A DNA stretch of 64,000 nucleotides. Source: Auanema rhodensis. Lineage: Eukaryota; Nematoda; Chromadorea; Rhabditida; Rhabditidae. The notes beneath the pieces are model-generated. The model was not told the origin of the DNA, ran no database searches, and saw nothing but the letters and a program-made list of their open reading frames with translations. Positions 61,401 to 64,000 of this stretch are shown here, one piece after another. The stretch is from assembly GCA_964057225.1 (NCBI GenBank), contig OZ059894.1, positions 15,034,476 through 15,098,475 on the forward strand, read 5' to 3'. The translations under genes were made by a program, and so were the position numbers. Numbering within the stretch: position 1 is the first letter of the stretch; each line of letters opens with the position of its first letter.

Positions 61401-63794
61401 ATATGGTTCTCCAGATGGACAAGCATTAACCCAAACCGGACAAGTCTTTTCACAACCTTCACGAAGTTCGAAATTATTTTGGTTTCCACCAAGTCCTTTG
61501 TAGGTAAACGGCTGACATTGACGTGTTTGTTGATTGTAGAACCATCTTCCGATAGATTGAGTACCGTGACCTTCTTTTACATGTAAAGCACATCTATCTT
61601 CCGATTCAGAAGGACAGCACACAGTAGTTGAATCATCATATCCAAGATGGCAATAATATCCTTCAGTACATCTAGCTAAGTGATGGCAGTGGAACGGCTT
61701 TTGGTCGATTCCAAGTAATGGCTGGCCGATGGAGCAAGGATTAACCCAGACTGGACAGGTAGACTAAATACAGAAAAAGATAAAATAGTTTTCAATAGTG
61801 ATATCGAACTTCGCAGGCTTCTTTGGTTAAGAAGTTATTTGTATTTCCTTTGGCTCCCAAATAATTGAAAGCCAAGCACTTTCTTTGACTGGCCTCATAG
61901 TAAAATCGAGTTAAAGCAGCTGATCCTTCTCCCTTATTCATAATTTCTTCACAAGGGCTGTTACCTAAATAAGTAAACTTATATTTTATATTTGATTTCT
62001 TTTTTTCTCAAAAAAAGCATAACGCATGCTGCACAGCAGATAAAAACAACAAAATAATTTGTAATTGACACTCAAAAATAAAAAAATTTTTTGTACACTC
62101 CTTCTTTTAATATTTTTAATTTGAAAAAAGTCAAAAGAAAAAAACAAACTGTGAGAGATTATTTAATGTGAATCAAGTACATGCAGAGTGCAAGTTTAGA
62201 CTTTCAAAAAATAAAAGAATCTAAGGTTAATTTGAAATTATTTACAAAATAAAAAACAAATTAAGGTTTTAAATCAAGAAACATCAAACAGATTATATGT
62301 GTAAACTTAGAAATTGCAAACCAGTAGACACGACACCAACACCATCATGCGACTCACCGTTTCGACAACTTTTGACACAACTTTTCCCTTGAACCCATAA
62401 TCATTCCAAATTTGATATTACACATTCACATTCATCCACCACCGTATCATATCATGCTTTATTTTTCTTTTAACTTTAATGCTGAAAGTATACTGTAACC
62501 AGCCCTGAGGTAGGGATTAGATCATGCGATTAAATGAATGATATGTTATAACATATATGGAACATGCTAGGAATGTAACTCATTATGATTTGTGTACCGT
62601 TTTTCATTTTCATTTTATTTTCCATATAAGACTCTTTGATCATATTTGATTCAATTGAATTCAATAGATTATATCAAACCTTAAACATACCAAGAGCTTG
62701 ACAGCATACTGATGTTGGAACGTCAGCACCAACATGACAGTAATATCCTCCAGGACAGACTCCGGGGTTTGAAGCTGAGCATTGTACGGTGATTCCTTGT
62801 GAGCGATATGGTGTTCCAACACGGCAAGGATTAACTAATTACAGTTGAAGATGAAACAATAATCTAGATGGAGCTATAACATACCAAGACATGAGTTTTC
62901 ACATTCCTGCTTAGAAAGGAAGTTATTTTCGTTTCCTTGAAGACCCTTGTATACACAACTTTGACACTGTTGAGACAAGGGATTGAAGTACCATCTGAAA
63001 ATGAGCTTTTTTGAAAATGCTTGAAACTAGATTTGCCTTTGAATATTAGCATTTCCAACTCCGATGTTGAGAGGTTGTTGGCAACGATCGACAGCAGCTG
63101 AAATACGGATGATTAGATCATCAGAATAGAATGAACTCTTGTTACATGGCTTTGGACAACAGACAGTAGTCTGAGTATTAGCTCCAATGTGGCAGTAATA
63201 TCCAACTCCGCATGTGTTAATTCCAGGACTACATTGTGTTAATGGTCCATTAGTAGCGACAGCACAGGGGTTTGGAGTTTCTAAAATAATTTAATAATTT
63301 ATGTAATGAAATTTTATAATTGAATTAATGAAATGTTTTATAATCAGGTTATATCAACAAATTTAATCAAAAAAAATGTTTTTTTTCCTGAAGATATAAC
63401 CTTAAGAAAACATTTCTTCATGCACCATATCCCAATTGCAGTAAATGTAAAGTACTGCCAACACCGTTTTGTATAAAATATAGTATATAACCCGTTTTGT
63501 TAACAGAATGTATAAAAGTTTAGATTGTTAGTTATATACTATTGATGCGTATAACATGCTATACATCTAGAAGCCACAGCAAGAAGGAAAAACCCGAAGA
63601 ATTGCTTTAGCATAAGTATTTGTCAGAACCTGGACATTGAGCTTGGCATTCGGCTAAATCAGCGAAGTTGTTTCGGTTTCCTCCAGATCCAAAGTAAATG
63701 AATTTTTCGCAGATCTTCGTTTCTTTGTTAAAGAAGTATCGGTTCAGTTGCACTGCTCCAACTCCTTGCTCTTTGTTCTGACCGCATGGATCGA
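49491..63794 (-). CDS. Giant secreted multi-domain protein: 15 Kunitz and 14 WR1/lustrin-type domains (5' end outside window)
   Basis: Thirty-one minus-strand exons join in frame from 63630-63794 to 49491-49575, about 1,530 residues in the window. Exons: 63630-63794, 63146-63280, 63037-63097, 62885-62994, 62691-62834, 61810-61964, 61228-61763, 61114-61180, 60977-61066, 60832-60928, 55663-55836, 55480-55617, 54880-54979, 54700-54767, 54438-54590, 54108-54281, 53329-53664, 52710-52844, 52443-52588, 52225-52393, 52036-52181, 51819-51990, 51690-51772, 51559-51643, 51216-51368, 50990-51157, 50802-50942, 49961-50125, 49769-49912, 49629-49725, 49491-49575. Kunitz domains (RWYFN, GNxNNF, C-x3-C) alternate strictly with WR1 domains (NPC...WCHxG...TTVCCP). 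Most exons are single modules in phase 1. Fourteen Kunitz domains lack the 14-38 disulfide pair; only the last has six cysteines. This architecture occurs in nematode matrix or cuticle proteins of the C. elegans ZC84.1 type. The donor at 63036 is GC. Confidence 0.92.
56484..58040 (+). CDS. Prolyl 4-hydroxylase alpha-like, short PHY-3 type (copy 1)
   Basis: Seven exons (56484-56534, 56599-56698, 56753-56907, 57292-57456, 57512-57650, 57700-57840, 57889-58040) give 300 residues. A signal peptide ([10 protein letters not shown]) is followed directly by the catalytic 2-oxoglutarate/Fe(II) dioxygenase domain. Iron ligands are visible as HYAPHYDY (HxD) and the distal His in LHAACP; the 2-oxoglutarate-binding Lys follows in GTKIAASLW. 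The end, [12 protein letters not shown], matches the collagen prolyl 4-hydroxylase C-terminus. The N-terminal dimer and peptide-substrate domains of classic alpha subunits (about 530 residues) are absent, as in C. elegans PHY-3. The enzyme should act in the ER on secreted proline-rich proteins such as collagens. It is a tandem relative of the copy at 59486 and lies in an intron of the opposite-strand Kunitz/WR1 gene. Confidence 0.93.
58041..59485. other. Spacer between the two prolyl 4-hydroxylase genes
   Basis: AT-rich sequence with a 34-bp perfect palindrome at 58147-58180 and a (TA)n run near 58306-58320. Open frames on the minus strand (58494-58682 and 58914-59105) show no family or splice support. 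Confidence 0.55.
58147..58180. repeat. 34-bp perfect palindrome
   Basis: The 34 bases read identically on both strands, centred at 58163/58164 on ATTAAT, with arms of GTAATAATAATCCTATT. It lies about 107 bp behind the stop codon of the first prolyl 4-hydroxylase. It could form a hairpin in the 3' transcript or be a relic of a mobile-element end. Confidence 0.9.
59486..60614 (+). CDS. Prolyl 4-hydroxylase alpha-like, short PHY-3 type (copy 2)
   Basis: Six exons (59486-59676, 59763-59859, 59904-60062, 60112-60262, 60307-60395, 60441-60614) give 286 residues. A signal peptide ([17 protein letters not shown]) precedes the catalytic domain. Markers are LLVYRNF at its start, HYAPHYDF (iron-binding HxD), GGGTTFP, SLHGACP (distal His) and GNKIAATLW (2-oxoglutarate Lys), then IRERGQELR. 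The layout and length match copy 1, although the N-terminal 60 residues differ strongly. The first intron has an ambiguous acceptor: CAG at 59762 and TAG at 59765 both give open frames, differing by one residue. A TTTTAG one base before ATG 59486 suggests a leader acceptor. A polyadenylation signal (AATAAA at about 60786) lies only some 45 bp from the nearest exon of the host Kunitz/WR1 gene. Confidence 0.93.
61965..62690 (-). other. Long intron of the giant Kunitz/WR1 gene
   Basis: About 726 bp between the WR1 exon 62691-62834 and the Kunitz exon 61810-61964, both phase 1 at this junction. No gene or repeat was recognised inside. Confidence 0.7.
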
Positions 63795-64000
63795 CTGAAA
63801 GGCACGCACACAAGGGTAAAAGCTTTAAGGGATGATTAAAACATTTTGAGGAGATAAGCTTTAAAATGGTTCGCATAGCGATATATTCTGAAGCTTTAGG
63901 CTTTAGGAAATAAGAAGATTTCAAGAAAATATAAGCAAGGAGGATGGAAAAGGCAAAGGCGTGTACATCATCAACTATAAGCTAGTGATTCCGTGAAGCA
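63795..64000 (-). other. Intron sequence at the right edge; host gene continues outside the window
   Basis: The Kunitz exon ending at 63794 is preceded by a TTTCAG acceptor in phase 1, so a further upstream exon must exist. None is seen before 64000, which means the gene is truncated by the window. Confidence 0.6.

Overview
The window is AT-rich eukaryotic DNA, very probably from a nematode. Protein-coding genes are cut into many small exons by short GT-AG introns, mostly about 45-60 bp, and several start codons sit a few bases behind a TTTCAG-like acceptor, as expected when a spliced leader is added. The gene content also fits a nematode: a Clc-like claudin, a CAP/VAL secreted protein, a two-ShK-domain protein, short PHY-3-type prolyl 4-hydroxylases, a GGR/LGC-type Cys-loop channel, a long DEG/ENaC channel and a giant alternating Kunitz/WR1 (lustrin cysteine-rich) protein. 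I cannot name the species. No prokaryotic operon, CRISPR array, phage or intact transposon is visible.

Layout, left to right. 0.8-1.8 kb (+): secreted cysteine-rich protein of unknown function. 2.2-3.6 kb (+): C11orf54/PTD012-type ester hydrolase with its zinc motif. 4.5-8.3 kb (+): 23-exon DEG/ENaC channel with a very long extracellular insert. 11.0-12.5 kb (+) and 12.9-15.3 kb (-): two aquaporins, tail to tail, sharing intron positions. 17.1-17.7 kb (+): dynein-light-chain-like protein. 17.8-21.2 kb (-): TRPC channel. 21.4-27.0 kb: no gene found. 27.0-29.05 kb (+): Clc-like claudin-fold protein. 30.0-30.9 kb (+): CAP/VAL protein. 31.36 kb (+): tRNA-Lys(CTT). 31.6-34.4 kb (-): multi-pass membrane protein with PPxY motifs and a serine-rich tail. 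34.4-40.1 kb: gene-poor, with microsatellites. 40.1-43.4 kb (+): anion-type Cys-loop channel. 44.2-44.8 kb (+): ShK protein. 45.0-46.2 kb (-): unidentified conserved-looking protein. 48.5-49.0 kb (-): small Kunitz protein. 49.5 kb to beyond 63.8 kb (-): a giant gene with 15 Kunitz and 14 WR1 domains in strict alternation; its 5' end lies outside the window. Two prolyl 4-hydroxylase genes (56.5-58.0 and 59.5-60.6 kb, +) sit on the opposite strand inside one 5-kb intron of it.

Two themes appear. One is membrane transport and sensing: DEG/ENaC, two aquaporins, TRPC, claudin-like protein and Cys-loop channel. The other is secreted or extracellular-matrix biology: Kunitz/WR1, prolyl hydroxylases, ShK and CAP. 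Co-regulation is not shown by the sequence. Exon models were built by hand from splice signals and frame continuity. Junctions I could not close are stated in the entries.
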